DNA of 64,000 nucleotides from Gaiellasilicea sp963761905 (GTDB taxonomy: Bacteria > Actinomycetota > Thermoleophilia > Gaiellales > Gaiellaceae): positions 186,001-250,000 of the forward strand of contig CAVXIQ010000006.1 of assembly GCA_963761905.1 (NCBI GenBank), in the 5' to 3' direction. Shown here one piece after another: positions 24,902 through 33,448 of this stretch (position 1 is its first letter; the number at the start of each line of letters is the position of its first letter). Below the pieces are notes generated by a model. That model was not told the DNA's origin. It did no database searches and was given only the letters and a program-made list of their open reading frames with translations. The position numbers and the translations under genes were made by a program.

Positions 24902-27081
24902 CCGGCGGCGTGTCGGCGGCCGCCGGCTCGGCCTCGATGTCGTACCGCGGCAGCCACTCGAGCCACTTCGGGAGGTACCAGTTGCGGTCGCCGAGCAGCT
25001 CCATCGCCGCCGGCACGACCACCGAGCGGATCACCGTCGCGTCGAGCAGGAGCGCGATCGCGATCCCGAAGCCCATCTGCTGGAACATCACGAGCTCGCC
25101 GCTCGCGAAGCCGGCGAAGACGACGATGATGATCAGCGCCGCGCCCGTGATCAGGCGCGCGGTCGTGCGGACGCCGAACCCGACCGCATCGCTGTTGTCG
25201 CCCGTCTCGAGGTAGCGCTCGCGGATCCGGCTGAGCAGGAAGACGTGGTAGTCCATCGAGAGCGCGAAGAGGACGGAGAAGAGGAAGAGCGGCAGCCACG
25301 CCTCGATCGCGTCCACCTGCCCGAAGCCGAAGAGCTCGTTGCCCACTCCCCTCTGGAAGACGAGCACGAGGATCCCGTAGGCGGCGCCCACCGAGAGCAG
25401 GTTGAGGACGATCGCCTTCGCCGCGACCACGATCGAGCGGAAGGCGATCGTGAGCAGGACGAAGCTGAACCCGAGCACGAAGACGAAGACGAGCGGGAGC
25501 CAGTCGGCCATCAGCTCGCGGTAGTCGACGATCTCGGCGGTCTCGCCGGTGACGTAGGTGCGTGCGCCCGACTCGCCGAGCGCCGCCGGGACGACGTCCT
25601 GACGGAGTCGCTCGATCGCCTGGACGGCCACCTCGTCGCGGCTGTCGCCGCCGACGAGCGCCTCGACGATCGTGATGTCGCGGTTCGGGCCGACCGAGAC
25701 CTCGGGATCCTCGAAGGCCGAATCCGCGGCCAGCGAGGCCTGCAGGCGCTCGACACCCGACCTGATCGGCACGGCGTCCGCGTCGCCGTGCCACGACGAT
25801 CTCGACCGAGTCGACCGTGCCGACGCCGAACTCGCGCTCGAGCGCGAGGAAGCCGTCCTTCGACGCATAGCCGTCGGGGATCGTCCGAACCCCAGCCGAG
25901 CCGGTGCGCAGGTCGAGCGCCGGGAGGGCGAGCGCGACGAGGATGCCGACGGAGACGACCAGGCTGACGACCGGCGCGCGCTGGACGCGCGCCACGATCG
26001 CTCCCCAGAAGCGGCCCTCGGAGGTGGCGCTGCGGCTGAGGAACGGCAGTCGAAGCGCGTCGACGCGGTCGCCGAGCACGGCCAGCACCGCAGGCAGGAG
26101 CGTCGTCGCCGCGGCGACCGCGGTGATCCCGACGAGGACGGCTCCGGCGGCGAGGCTGCGCATGATCGTGTCGGGAACGAGCAGCATCCCCGACAGGGCG
26201 ATCACGAAGGCCGAGCCGCTGAAGAGAACCGCTCGGCTCGCCGTCCGTCCCGCAGCCTCGATCGCCGCCTGCTTGGCCCGACCCGCGCCGCGCTCCTCGC
26301 GGAAGCGAGAGACGATGAAGAGCGAGTAGTCGACCCCGAGCGCGAGCCCCATCGCGGTCAGCATGTTGACGACGAAGAACGAGAGCTCCCAGGCCTGGCC
26401 CACGAGCGCGACGAGCGCGAGCGCCACCGTGATCGCGACGATCGCGAGCAGGAGCGGGACGAGCGAGGCGACGACGGCGCCGAAGACGAACAGGAGGACG
26501 ACCAGCGATGCGGGGAGACCGAAGAAGAGCTCGCCCTCCTTCAGATCCTTGTTCGAGATCGTGAGAAAGTCCTCGTCGGCGGTGAACTCGCCTGTGATCG
26601 CCGCCTCGAACGGCCCCGCATCGACCCGCTCGACCGCCTCGATCACGCGCTTGATCCCCTCCTCGGCGTCGAAACCCATCCCGATCGCGAGCACGGTCGC
26701 GTCCTTGTCCGGTGAGACGAGCGTCCGGTCGCCGTCCGCGTAGAAGGTGCGGATCGACTGCGTCGCCCGCGTCGCCTCGAGCTCCGAGACGAGGTCGTCG
26801 ACCGCCCTCCGCACCTCGGGATCGGTCGTGACGTCGCGCCCCGGCGCCCGCACGATCACCAGCTCGTTGACGACCTCGCCTGGCTCATGCTGCCGGATCC
26901 GTTCGTTCATCACCGCGTAGCCCTGCTGCGACTCGGGATCGTTCGTCACGGTGGAGTCGGTCGTCAGCGCCGAGGGGAGGAAGGCGGCGATCACGCCGAT
27001 CGAGAGCAGGAAGCCGAGTCCCCACAGGAGGAGCATGCGCTTCGGCCGGAGGGCAGCGGCTCGGGCGAGCCTCTCGGTCAC
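24888..27081 (-). CDS. MMPL/RND-family membrane transporter (one frameshift)
   Basis: About 731 aa after repair. Two halves each have a large external loop and a bundle of five to six helices. The first half shows LGVDYSLFIVSRFREERG and the second SMDYHVFLLSRIRERY, the MMPL proton-relay sequences (the DY pair). Family members export lipids or drugs using proton flow. The frame breaks near 25790, between VGTVDSVEIVV and DADAVPIRSGVERL. It is divergent from a MarR-family regulator, which may control it. GTG start. Confidence 0.87.
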
Positions 27082-27124
27082 CCCGTGAACGCTAGCGGGT
27101 CGGGCTTTCGAATGAGTCGTTCCT

Positions 27125-27161
27125 GCTAACGTTCACCACGTTAATGATTAATGTCGTTAGC
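27125..27161. promoter_or_regulatory. Palindromic candidate operator for the MarR gene and MMPL gene
   Basis: Outer inverted repeat GCTAACG (27125) and CGTTAGC (27155) encloses an AT-rich inner palindrome TTAATGATTAA (27141-27151) that includes the marR start codon. It sits between the divergent MMPL and marR genes, as expected for MarR autoregulation. Confidence 0.6.
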
Positions 27162-27575
27162 TCCGATCCTCTTGCCGTCGCCAACGAGCTGCGACCGGTG
27201 CTGCTGCGGCTCTCGCGCGAGCTGCGCAAGGAGACGGAGAGCCTTGGTGTCACGAGCCGCCAGGTGACCCTGCTCTGGCTGACCCGCAACAACCCGGGCC
27301 TGAGCCTGCGCGAGCTCGCCGCCGAGGAGCGGATCTCTGCGCCCGCGCTCTCCGGACACGTCGACCGCCTCGAGAAGGCCGGCCTGATCCAGCGCACCCG
27401 CGACGAGGGCGACCGCCGCCGGGTCGGCCTCACGCTCACCGAGGATGGAGCGGCGGTGCTGAAGCGCGTCCGCGCGCGCCGCACCTCCTGGCTCGCCGAC
27501 CGGCTGAAGGGGCTCGAGCCCGCGGAGCTCGAGGCGATCGAAGCCGCGCTCGTCCCGCTCGGGAAGCTGCTGTGA
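27144..27575 (+). CDS. MarR-family transcriptional regulator
   Basis: 143 aa winged-helix protein. The helix-turn-helix SLRELAAEERISAPALSGHV and the wing RTRDEGDRRRVGLTLTEDG (D-R-R) are standard MarR features. Such repressors release DNA on binding phenolic or lipophilic ligands and often control efflux genes. Its stop overlaps the start of the MFS gene (GTGA), and the divergent neighbour is an MMPL exporter, so it plausibly regulates both transporters. No ribosome site is visible; the ATG lies inside the palindrome, so a leaderless mRNA is possible. Confidence 0.88.
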   Translation: MINVVSSDPLAVANELRPVLLRLSRELRKETESLGVTSRQVTLLWLTRNNPGLSLRELAAEERISAPALSGHVDRLEKAGLIQRTRDEGDRRRVGLTLTEDGAAVLKRVRARRTSWLADRLKGLEPAELEAIEAALVPLGKLL

Positions 27576-28855
27576 CGGCCGCTCTGCTCAAGCTGAACGC
27601 GCGCACGTTCGCGAGCCTGAAGCGCCACCGCAACTACCGCCTCTTCTTCACCGGCCAGCTCGTCTCGGTGATCGGGACGTGGATGCAGAACATCGCGCTC
27701 GCCTGGCTCGTGATCGAGCTGACGTCCTCGCCGGTCGCGGTCGGGATCCTCGCGTTCTGCCGCTTCGTGCCTTTCACCGTCTTCGGGCTCTTCGCCGGCG
27801 TCGTCGCCGACCGCGTCGAGAACCGCAAGCTCGTGATCGGAACCCAGCTCGTCTCGATGCTGCTCTCGGCGATCCTGACCGTCGTCGTCCTCACCGGCTC
27901 GGCGACGCTCTGGCTCGTCTACGTGCTCGCGGCACTCGGCGGCTGCGCCCTCGTCTTCGACGCGCCGGGCCGGCACGCGCTCACGTTCCAGCTGGTCGGG
28001 CGCGAGGAGCTGTCGAACGCGGTCGCCCTGAACGCGAGCCTCTTCAACGCCTCGCGGGTCGTCGGTCCATCACTCGCCGGTGTGTTGATCGCTGCCTTCG
28101 GCGTCGGCGCCTGCTTCGCGATCAACACGGTGAGCTTCCTCGCCGTGCTGACCTCGCTCCTCCTGATGCGGCAGGAGGAGCTCGTGCCGGTGAAGCGCGA
28201 CGCCGAGCCCCCGTCGGTGCTCCGCTCGATCGGCGAAGGGCTCCGCTATGCCCGGGTGACGCCCGAGGTGCGGCTGATCCTCGCGATCGTCACCGTCGTC
28301 AGCACCGTCGGCTTCAACTTTCACGTGATCCTGCCGCTCCTCGCCTCGGAGACGCTCGACACCGGGCCTGAGGTCTTCGGGATCCTGTCCGCCTGCTTCG
28401 GCGCCGGCGCGCTCGTCGGCGCGCTGCTGACCGCCGCGCTCGGCCGGGCGAGCTGGAAGGTCCTCGTCGCCGGGACGGGCGGCTTCAGCCTCACGCTGCT
28501 CGCAATCGCGCCACTCGAGAACGTCTGGGCCTGCGCGATCCTCCTCTTCGTCACGGGCGCCTGCTTCACCCTCTGGACGTCGAACGCGAACGCGATCCTC
28601 CAGCTCGGCGCACCCGATCACTTGCGCGGCCGCGTCGTCAGCCTCTTCCTCTGGGCCTTCGCCGGGCTCGCGCCGCTCGGCGGCCTCCTCGCCGGCTTCC
28701 TTACGGACGTTGGCGGCACCGAGCTCGCGTTCCTCGTCTCCGGAGCCACCGGGCTCGTGATGACGCTGATCGCCGGCCGCCACCTGCAGCTCCGGCGCGA
28801 CGCGGCGAGAGGCGCGGTTTTACACCGCTCTAACATGGAGGGCACGACACCCTGA
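27572..28855 (+). CDS. MFS transporter, EntS-like
   Basis: 427 aa with 12 predicted helices. It opens RNYRLFFTGQLVSVIGTWMQ, a signature of the MFS_3/DUF894 group (enterobactin exporter-like), followed by NALNASLFNASRVVGPSLAG-type helix-five sequence and LRGRVVSLF in the second half. Likely an exporter of an unknown small molecule. It is translationally coupled to the marR gene. The 3' end contains the TTTTAC repeat that probably belongs to the next operon's promoter. Confidence 0.87.
   Translation: MTAALLKLNARTFASLKRHRNYRLFFTGQLVSVIGTWMQNIALAWLVIELTSSPVAVGILAFCRFVPFTVFGLFAGVVADRVENRKLVIGTQLVSMLLSAILTVVVLTGSATLWLVYVLAALGGCALVFDAPGRHALTFQLVGREELSNAVALNASLFNASRVVGPSLAGVLIAAFGVGACFAINTVSFLAVLTSLLLMRQEELVPVKRDAEPPSVLRSIGEGLRYARVTPEVRLILAIVTVVSTVGFNFHVILPLLASETLDTGPEVFGILSACFGAGALVGALLTAALGRASWKVLVAGTGGFSLTLLAIAPLENVWACAILLFVTGACFTLWTSNANAILQLGAPDHLRGRVVSLFLWAFAGLAPLGGLLAGFLTDVGGTELAFLVSGATGLVMTLIAGRHLQLRRDAARGAVLHRSNMEGTTP
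28818..28834 (+). promoter_or_regulatory. TTTTAC / TCTAAC 11-bp direct repeat before a two-component operon
   Basis: TTTTAC at 28818 and TCTAAC at 28829 are spaced exactly 11 bp, inside the end of the MFS gene and 45 bp before the next start. The same hexamer doublet with the same spacing occurs at 31310, before the RTX gene. Likely the binding site of the regulator encoded at 29283. Confidence 0.55.
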
Positions 28856-28878
28856 CGATCGGCGACGACAATGCGCGC

Positions 28879-29286
28879 ATGTCGTCGAAGCGTTCAAAGG
28901 CACTCTGGGTTGTGGCGGCGCTGCTCGCCGTGAATGCGGTGCTGCTCGCGGCGCAGCCAGGCTTCGCCCTCTCGAACGGTCTCCCAGGCTCGCTCGGGAG
29001 CTACCTCTTCGGGCCGAAGCTCGTGCGCGCCGAGGTGCTCGTCAAGGACGGCGGCGCCCTGCACGACTACCGGATCGACCGTGGGGTGATCCGCGACAAG
29101 AGCCCCGGCTCGCTGACCCTGCGGGAGCGCGACGCGACGGTCGTCACGATCGCGGTCGCTCCAAACGCGTCGATCTCGCTCAACGGCCGCTCGACGTCGT
29201 TCTCGGCCCTGCGGCGCGGGATGGTCGCCACGGTCATCCGCGACGGCGATTCCCCGGCCGGCGAGGTTCGCGCCGCCGGCAGATGA
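28879..29286 (+). CDS. Exported DUF5666-like hypothetical protein
   Basis: 135 aa. An N-terminal hydrophobic segment (LWVVAALLAVNAVLLAAQPG) is followed by a small beta-rich domain: GVIRDKSPGSLTLRERDATVVTI then ISLNGRSTSFSALRRGMVATV. The pattern of a leading GxI...LTL...strand and late xGxxV resembles DUF5666 OB-like modules. Function unknown. It overlaps the response-regulator start by four bases, so it may be the extracytoplasmic partner or a target of that two-component system. Confidence 0.6.
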   Translation: MSSKRSKALWVVAALLAVNAVLLAAQPGFALSNGLPGSLGSYLFGPKLVRAEVLVKDGGALHDYRIDRGVIRDKSPGSLTLRERDATVVTIAVAPNASISLNGRSTSFSALRRGMVATVIRDGDSPAGEVRAAGR

Positions 29287-29966
29287 GTGCCGCGACGCCG
29301 GGGGCGCAGCTCCTGCTCGTCGAGGACGAGGAGTCGATCGGGTCGCTCGTCAGCGCCTATCTGGAGCAGAGCGGCTACCGGATCGCGTGGGCCCGCACGG
29401 GAGAGGACGCGCTGCTCGACCTCGACCGCGTCCGACCGCGGCTCGTCATCCTGGACGTCGGCCTGCCGGGACAGGACGGCTTCGACGTCTGCCGCGTGAT
29501 CCGCGCCCGCTCGTCGGTTCCGATCGTGATGCTGACCGCGCGCGACGAGGAGGCCGACCGGGTCGCCGGGCTCGAGGTGGGCGCCGACGACTACGTGACG
29601 AAGCCGTTCTCCCCGCGGGAGCTCGCGGCGCGCGTCAAGGCCGTCCTCCGTCGCACCGAGCCCGCGCCGCAGCCGGCGAGGCTCGAGCTCGGCGACGTCA
29701 CAGTCGACACCGAGGCGCGCGAGGTCACCGTCGCGGGCGAGAACGTCGAGCTGACCGGCAAGGAGTTCGACCTGCTCGCCTACCTGCTCGACAATGCCGG
29801 GATCGTCGTCTCCCGCGATCTCCTGCTCGACCGCGTCTGGGGCCTCTCCTACGCCGGAGGCACGCGCACGGTCGACGTGCACGTCGCGCAACTCCGCCGC
29901 AAGCTCGGCCGACCGGACGCGATCCGCACCTTCCGGGGGGCGGGCTACAAGGCCGTCAAGCCGTGA
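29283..29966 (+). CDS. OmpR-family response regulator
   Basis: 227 aa. Receiver with LLVEDEESI, phospho-acceptor VILDVGLPGQDGF, VMLTARD and KPFSPREL; then a winged-helix domain with LTGKEFDLLAYLL, DRVWG and TVDVHVAQLRRKL ending GAGYKAVKP. Second gene of a three-gene operon (hypothetical, regulator, kinase) joined by ATGA and GTGA overlaps. Two copies of an 11-bp TTTTAC repeat nearby fit the direct-repeat sites bound by this family. Confidence 0.92.
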   Translation: MSAATPGAQLLLVEDEESIGSLVSAYLEQSGYRIAWARTGEDALLDLDRVRPRLVILDVGLPGQDGFDVCRVIRARSSVPIVMLTARDEEADRVAGLEVGADDYVTKPFSPRELAARVKAVLRRTEPAPQPARLELGDVTVDTEAREVTVAGENVELTGKEFDLLAYLLDNAGIVVSRDLLLDRVWGLSYAGGTRTVDVHVAQLRRKLGRPDAIRTFRGAGYKAVKP

Positions 29967-31306
29967 CGCTCCGAGCGCGCCTCTTCGCCGCGATCGGGCT
30001 CGTGGCGCTCCTCTCGCTCGTTCTCGCCCTCGCGATCGGCGCGATCCTCACCCGCCGAGCGGTCGAGCGGAACACGCTCCGGGACGTCTCGGCGCAGTTC
30101 GACCTCCTCGTCGAGCGCGAGCGCGAGGCGATCCTCCCCTTCTCGCGGCTGAAGTCGCTGCAGGTCTTCCTCGAGCGCCAGGACGAGCGCGTCGTCCAGG
30201 TTCCGCTCGACGGCTCGTCGCCGCTCCTGCCGCCGGAGCGCGCGGCCGAGCTCCGCCGCGGCGCGCGGCTCGACGGGACGCTCGAGAGCGACGGCGCGCG
30301 CTATCTCTACGCCGCACGGCTCGTGCGCGGCAAGGGCTTCGTCCTCCTGCGGCCGGCGAGCTCGACGAACTCCGCTTGGCGGCCGCACGTCGAGGGACTG
30401 ATCATCGCCGCGCTCGTGACCGCGGCGCTGGCGGCGCTGATCGCGTTCCTGCTCGCGCGGGCGATCGCGAGGCCGGTTCGCCGCGTGGCCGAGGCGACGC
30501 GCGGGCTCGCAGATTCCGCCGACGAGCCGCAGCTCGTCCCGGTCGAGGGCCCACGCGAGCTGGCGCTCCTCGCCGAGAGCTTCAACGAGGTCGCCGTCCA
30601 GCTCGCGAAGGCACGGGAGGCGGAGCGCGCCTTCCTGCTCTCGGTCAGCCACGAGCTGAAGACGCCGCTGACCGCGATCCGCGGCTACGCGGAGGGGCTT
30701 CGGGAGGGCGTGCTCCCTGCGGACGAGGCCGCGGCGGTCATCGTGCGCGAGTCGCTGCGGCTCGAGCGGCTCGTCGGAGACGTGCTCGATCTGGCCCGGA
30801 TGCGCAAGGCCGAGTTCAGCGTCCGGCGCGACCGGATCGACCTGCGCGCGACTGCCCTCGATGCGCTCCGCCGCTACGAGGCCCAGGCACGCGATTTCGG
30901 AGTGGCGCTCGAGGTCGCCGGATCGGACGAGGCGCCTGCGGTCGGCGATGCGGATCGCACGCTCCAGATCCTCTCGAACCTGGTCGAGAACGCTCTCCGG
31001 CTGACCCCGGCCGGCGGCGCGGTTCGCATCCACGCGCTGCCCGGCGAGCTGCGGGTCGAGGACACCGGCCCGGGCCTCCAGCCCGAGGAGCTCGAGCGCG
31101 CCTTCGAGCGGTTCTACCTCTACTCGCGCTACGGCCGCGAGCGTCCGGTCGGAACCGGGCTCGGGCTCGCGATCGTCAAGGAGCTCGCGACCGGGATGGG
31201 CGGCTCGGTCGAGGCGGCGAGCTCGCCGGGCAGGCAGACGGTCTTCACCGTCCGGCTTCCGCAAGCACCCGCGACGCGGGCCGCCGGCGAACTCGCCCGC
31301 GTCTGA
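29963..31306 (+). CDS. Sensor histidine kinase
   Basis: 447 aa. Membrane helix (FAAIGLVALLSLVLALAIGA), an external region of about 120 aa, second helix (IIAALVTAALAALIAFLLA), HAMP linker (RPVRRVAEATRGLADS), phospho-acceptor SVSHELKTPLTAIRGYAEGL, and HATPase boxes NLVENALRLT, VEDTGPGL, FERFYLYSRYG and GTGLGLAIVKEL. Partner of the regulator it overlaps. The signal is unknown. The downstream RTX gene carries the same upstream repeat, hinting at a shared regulon. Confidence 0.92.
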   Translation: MTLRARLFAAIGLVALLSLVLALAIGAILTRRAVERNTLRDVSAQFDLLVEREREAILPFSRLKSLQVFLERQDERVVQVPLDGSSPLLPPERAAELRRGARLDGTLESDGARYLYAARLVRGKGFVLLRPASSTNSAWRPHVEGLIIAALVTAALAALIAFLLARAIARPVRRVAEATRGLADSADEPQLVPVEGPRELALLAESFNEVAVQLAKAREAERAFLLSVSHELKTPLTAIRGYAEGLREGVLPADEAAAVIVRESLRLERLVGDVLDLARMRKAEFSVRRDRIDLRATALDALRRYEAQARDFGVALEVAGSDEAPAVGDADRTLQILSNLVENALRLTPAGGAVRIHALPGELRVEDTGPGLQPEELERAFERFYLYSRYGRERPVGTGLGLAIVKELATGMGGSVEAASSPGRQTVFTVRLPQAPATRAAGELARV

Positions 31307-31309
31307 GCG

Positions 31310-31326
31310 TTTTACGCGCGTTTTAC
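31310..31326 (+). promoter_or_regulatory. TTTTAC 11-bp direct repeat before the RTX gene
   Basis: Two perfect TTTTAC hexamers at 31310 and 31321 (GCGTTTTAC repeated at 11-bp spacing), just after the kinase stop codon and 74 bp before the RTX start. Same motif as at 28818. Confidence 0.6.
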
Positions 31327-31399
31327 GTTCGGCGAACGGCCGGCTGACAGGCGGTGGAGAGGATGGCTCTCGTCAGCTCGATCTACGAAGGGATTTGGG

Positions 31400-31966
31400 A
31401 TGAAGAGCACGAGAACGATCGTCGGGGCACTTGCCGGGCTCGCGCTGCTCGTGGTGACCGGAGCGGCGCTCGCGCACAGCGTCACGTCGATCAAGGGCAC
31501 GAGCGGAAACGACACCCTCACGGGCACCCCGGAACGCGATCGGATCGTCGCGCTCGCCGGCGACGACACGGTCAACGCCGGCGACGGCAACGACCGCATC
31601 CACGGGAACCGCGGCAAGGACACCCTGAACGGCGAGGGCGGCAACGACCGCATCCTCGGCGGCGCCGACGACGACACGCTCTCGGGCGGCGACGGGAACG
31701 ACCTTCTCCGCGGCCGGCGCGGCAACGACACCGTCGACGGCGGCAACGGCAACGACGTGATCTGGGTCGGGCGCGGCGCCGACGTCCAGAACGGCGGCGA
31801 CGGCGACGACAAGCTGCACGCGCTCGCGAACGACGACCAGGTGGACAAGATCGACTGCGGGTCCGGCAAGGACACCGTTTGGCTGAACAGCAAGGAGAAC
31901 GACTCGCACACGAACTGCGAGATCGTCAAGACGGTCACGATCACGACCGACGGCGGCGACGACTAA
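31400..31966 (+). CDS. Secreted RTX-type calcium-binding protein
   Basis: 188 aa. Signal peptide RTIVGALAGLALLVVTGAALA, then about six nonapeptide repeats of the GGxGxDxLx type (GNDTLTG, AGDGNDRIHG, GEGGNDRILGG, GGDGNDLLRG, GGNGNDVIW), which fold as a Ca2+-binding beta-roll, and a short C-terminal region with two cysteines (IDCGSG and TNCEIV). No enzymatic domain is attached. It probably acts at the cell surface or outside the cell. ATG with GGGAT upstream. Confidence 0.83.
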   Translation: MKSTRTIVGALAGLALLVVTGAALAHSVTSIKGTSGNDTLTGTPERDRIVALAGDDTVNAGDGNDRIHGNRGKDTLNGEGGNDRILGGADDDTLSGGDGNDLLRGRRGNDTVDGGNGNDVIWVGRGADVQNGGDGDDKLHALANDDQVDKIDCGSGKDTVWLNSKENDSHTNCEIVKTVTITTDGGDD

Positions 31967-31992
31967 GGGGGAGACTCGAGAGGAGTCGACAG

Positions 31993-32023
31993 GGGAGCCG
32001 GGAGCGGTCTGCCTCCGGCTCCC
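31993..32023. terminator. Bidirectional hairpin terminator
   Basis: Perfect 9-bp arms GGGAGCCGG and CCGGCTCCC around a 13-nt loop, between the RTX gene and the convergent formyltransferase gene. Confidence 0.65.
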
Positions 32024-32886
32024 TACTGCCCAGGCAGCGGCTCCGTCTCGACGAGCCAGATCGGGCCGTCGCCGCACTCCACGCGGCGCGAGCCGTCGCC
32101 GGGATCGCGCAGGCTCGTCCGGACGAGGCGCAGGCGCTCGCCATCGAGCTCCGCGACCGGAGCGACGAGCTTGCTCATTCCCATCATCAGGTTCCAGGCC
32201 CGTACCTGGTCGTGGACCCTCCGGGCCGGCTGTGACCAGTCGACGCGCACGTAGTCGTCGTCCTCGAAGTGACCGGCCCAGCTCGCGCCTTCCTTCGCCT
32301 GCGGATCGCCGGGATCGCCGGCCGCGACCCGCTCGAGCACGCCGGGGAGGAGACCGAACGCCGCCGCACCGAGCTTCGGCCCGATGTCCGCGATCACGAC
32401 ATCCTCGTCCTCGATCGGGATCGACGTCTGGGCGAGGATCCCGCCGGTGTCGAGCTCGGCGTCCATCCGGTGCCAGGTGACGCCGAAGCGCCCGTCGCCC
32501 TCGCGCAGAGCCCACGAGAGCGGGATCGGGCCGCGGTGCCGCGGGAGCAGCGCCGGGTGCAGGTTGATCGAGCCGAGCCGCGCGACGTCGAGCGCGGCCT
32601 GCGGCAGCTTCCACGGAAAGCCCCAGCAGACCATCAGGTCGGGGCGAAGCGCGCGGAGCAGCGGCTCGACCGACCACTTGTCCCTGGCAAAGAGGAGGTC
32701 AAGGCCGGCCGGAACGGTCAGGTCTCCGAACACCATGTCCGGGGACGATCGGTCCTTCAGCGTCCGCGCCGTGACGACGCCGACGGGCTCGAGGCCGAGG
32801 TCGCGTAGCACCGGCACGAGCCGCTCGACGACGGGTGGCACCATCGAGACGATCGCGATCCGCCAGGGCTCAGCTGCGGCCACCAC
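32023..32886 (-). CDS. Formyltransferase family protein (Fmt-like)
   Basis: 287 aa. The N-terminal Rossmann part contains the catalytic folate-formyltransferase sequence SINLHPALLPRHRGPIPLSW (Asn, His of the active site) and VTWHRMDAELDTGGILAQ, with the catalytic Asp of the LDTG motif. The C-terminal part resembles the OB-like domain of methionyl-tRNA formyltransferase. It is too divergent to be called fmt, which normally sits by def. It may formylate an amino-sugar or nucleotide. The gene stands alone, divergent from a reductase gene. Confidence 0.75.
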   Translation of the reverse strand: MVAAAEPWRIAIVSMVPPVVERLVPVLRDLGLEPVGVVTARTLKDRSSPDMVFGDLTVPAGLDLLFARDKWSVEPLLRALRPDLMVCWGFPWKLPQAALDVARLGSINLHPALLPRHRGPIPLSWALREGDGRFGVTWHRMDAELDTGGILAQTSIPIEDEDVVIADIGPKLGAAAFGLLPGVLERVAAGDPGDPQAKEGASWAGHFEDDDYVRVDWSQPARRVHDQVRAWNLMMGMSKLVAPVAELDGERLRLVRTSLRDPGDGSRRVECGDGPIWLVETEPLPGQ

Positions 32887-32906
32887 CGCAGGCTATCGTC
32901 GGCCTC

Positions 32907-33437
32907 GTGCCAGCGCACCTCGTCTACTTCGCGGCGCTCAGCCTCGACGGGAGGATCGCCGGGCCCGAGCACGACCTCGCCTTCCTGAAGACGCTCACGG
33001 GCGCCGAGAACGACTACGAGGCCTTCTTCGCGGACGTCGACTCGCTCGTCATGGGGGCGGAGACGTGGGCCTTCATGGTCCGCCATGGCTCCTGGCCGTA
33101 CGGTGCCAAGCCGACCTGGATCGTCACGCATGCCGAGTCGCTAGAGCCGCTCGGCGGAGCGGTCGTCGAACGGTTCGCCGGCGACCTCGCCGAGCTGGTT
33201 GCCATCCTCGATGAGCGCGGCCTCGAGCGGACCTGGCTCGTGGGCGGCGGCGACATCGCCGGCCAGCTCCTGGCCCATGACCTGCTCGACGAGCTGATCC
33301 TCACCGTCGCGCCAACGTTCGTCGGCCGCGGCCCGGCCCTCGCAGACGGCGCGTTCCCGCTCCGCCGCTTCGAGCTCACCGACTTCTCACGCTTCGGCGA
33401 CGACGGCGTCAGGCTCGAGTACCGCCGCGTCCGCTAG
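32907..33437 (+). CDS. RibD C-terminal / dihydrofolate reductase-like protein
   Basis: 176 aa. It has the DHFR-fold pattern of the RibD C-terminal family: VYFAALSLDGRIAG at the start, SLVMGAETWAFM, LVGGGDIAGQLL (the NADPH-binding GGG loop) and LDELILTVAPTFVGRGPAL. Members reduce pyrimidine or pterin-like substrates; the specific substrate is unknown. GTG start at 32907, 20 bp from the divergent formyltransferase gene. Confidence 0.8.
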   Translation: MPAHLVYFAALSLDGRIAGPEHDLAFLKTLTGAENDYEAFFADVDSLVMGAETWAFMVRHGSWPYGAKPTWIVTHAESLEPLGGAVVERFAGDLAELVAILDERGLERTWLVGGGDIAGQLLAHDLLDELILTVAPTFVGRGPALADGAFPLRRFELTDFSRFGDDGVRLEYRRVR

Positions 33438-33448
33438 CGGACTGCCGG

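Noticed and set aside
31400..31966. RTX toxin
   Set aside because: Only the calcium-binding repeats are present; there is no toxin domain and no type I secretion genes, and an N-terminal signal peptide is used instead.
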